Shown: positions 63,479 to 64,000 of the stretch, piece after piece
How positions within the stretch are numbered: position 1 is the first letter of the stretch
Layout of the letters: each line of letters begins with the position of its first letter
Notes under the pieces: generated by a model
Database searches by the model: none
What the model was told of the DNA's origin: nothing
Seen by the model: the letters and a program-made list of their open reading frames with translations, nothing else
Assembly (NCBI RefSeq): GCF_029910235.1
Contig: NZ_CP112874.1
Location: 2,232,001-2,296,000 of the forward strand
Source of the DNA: Pseudanabaena galeata CCNP1313
GTDB taxonomy: Bacteria > Cyanobacteriota > Cyanobacteriia > Pseudanabaenales > Pseudanabaenaceae
DNA: 64,000 nucleotides
Direction of reading: 5' to 3'
Program-made: the position numbers and the translations under genes

Positions 63479-64000
63479 ATGGCAATATCAACAAGCGATC
63501 GCCAAAAAGTTATGCAGTTAGTTGAGCAGTTACCTGATGAATCCCTTAGTGAGGTGATTGACTTATTAAATAATTTGCTTAGGCAAACTAGGCAGTCTCA
63601 GCCTTTAATATCTTCCAAGTCTGAAGAGTTGTTATTGCAAGTTATCGGTCGGCGACTTTTGCCAGATGACCAAGCTAGGCTTGATTATTTGCGTGAACAA
63701 AATGAAAGTGGTGATATTACGGAAGCAGAGCATCAAGAGTTATTAGGTTTTGTCTCTCGTGTAGAAAATGAAGACGCTGAGAGGGCGGCGGCTATTTTGC
63801 AACTAGCACAAAATCAGGTTGAGGTTGATGATTGGCAATATTTAGCAAAACGAAATCATCCTTGGCGAAAACAGTTATATGTGAAAGGACAAAAACTACT
63901 TGCTTCGACTATTTGGCAAGACATGATAGCTAATGAAATGTCAGTTGAAGAGGCTGCTGATAATTGGGATTTGCCTTTAGAAGCAATTGATGAAGTTATT
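63479..64000 (+). CDS. antitoxin-like hypothetical protein (runs off right edge)
   Basis: At least 174 residues from ATG 63479, whose GGAG ribosome-binding site overlaps the end of the mcrC gene, so the two are coupled. It begins MAISTSDRQKVMQLVEQLPD, resembling the N-terminus of small cyanobacterial antitoxin-type proteins, then DYLREQNESGDITEAEHQE and LLASTIWQDMIANEMSVEEA-ADNWDLPLEAIDEV, which resembles DUF433/VapB-like cores. This suggests a fusion of two antitoxin-like modules. The true 3' end is outside the window. Confidence 0.6.
   Translation, partial: MAISTSDRQKVMQLVEQLPDESLSEVIDLLNNLLRQTRQSQPLISSKSEELLLQVIGRRLLPDDQARLDYLREQNESGDITEAEHQELLGFVSRVENEDAERAAAILQLAQNQVEVDDWQYLAKRNHPWRKQLYVKGQKLLASTIWQDMIANEMSVEEAADNWDLPLEAIDEVI

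Overview
The window is chromosomal DNA of a cyanobacterium. The signs are the very frequent octamer GCGATCGC (HIP1), the thylakoid NDH-1 subunit gene ndhM, a biliverdin reductase (bvdR), a protochlorophyllide-reductase-like PCP_red protein, a photorespiratory-type aminotransferase and several cyanobacteria-specific families (DUF2996, DUF2811, type IV pilin-like G/H, SLH porins). A Pseudanabaena-like or other repeat-rich filamentous lineage would fit, but that is inference; no rRNA or tRNA gene was seen.

Layout. 0-4.5 kb: an iron-acquisition block, with a left-truncated SLH porin gene and a futA-futB-futC ferric iron ABC operon, all on the minus strand. 5-13.8 kb: housekeeping and transport genes (MoxR ATPase, aminotransferase, pilin-like lipoprotein, dCMP deaminase, amino-acid ABC permease NatH, transketolase, DUF29). 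14-19.5 kb: a two-gene signalling operon pairing a Ser/Thr kinase-AAA_35 fusion with an AAA_35-WD40 (14 repeat) protein. 20-28.4 kb: ndhM-DUF2996, an envelope operon of two peptidoglycan-binding proteins and a membrane-anchored protein, a DNA helicase and a second SLH porin. 29-41.9 kb: glycosyltransferase, ubiX, a second kinase with a secreted DUF4189 domain, murQ, PCP_red, a secreted CHAT protease, bvdR, thrB and a HemY-type protoporphyrinogen oxidase. 42.4-42.8 kb: a gene-free stretch with four same-strand DnaA-box-like 9-mers at 21/21/12-bp spacing next to AT-rich 10-bp repeats, a candidate replication origin or DnaA-binding locus. 42.8-52.3 kb: NfeD, an Mla-type lipid transport pair, asparaginase, an MFS transporter, ilvC and PBP2. 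52.5-64 kb: mostly plus-strand genes (anti-sigma kinase, RelA/SpoT, pentapeptide protein, CobB/CbiA, sugar-binding lipoprotein, flotillin-like protein, a McrC-like nuclease without McrB, and a partial gene at the right edge).

The most striking property is the non-coding DNA. Almost every intergenic space holds long, nearly perfect hairpins. Several fall into dispersed families that can be aligned within this window: A (168 bp, terminal inverted repeats), B (about 115 bp with TIRs, plus one 230-bp relative with a different interior), C (conserved arms around a variable hairpin), D (about 112 bp) and E (double hairpin). Others share only shape: a perfect stem of 17-30 bp around a 3-5-nt loop. 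Several of these hairpins or TIRs contain the last codons and the stop codon of the adjacent gene, and two genes (glycosyltransferase, cobB) carry in-frame copies of a palindromic coding repeat. Two heptamer tandem arrays (TTTTAGC x20 and AGCTAAC x8) flank another inverted repeat near thrB.

No CRISPR array, prophage or intact insertion sequence was found; only small transposase relics are visible.
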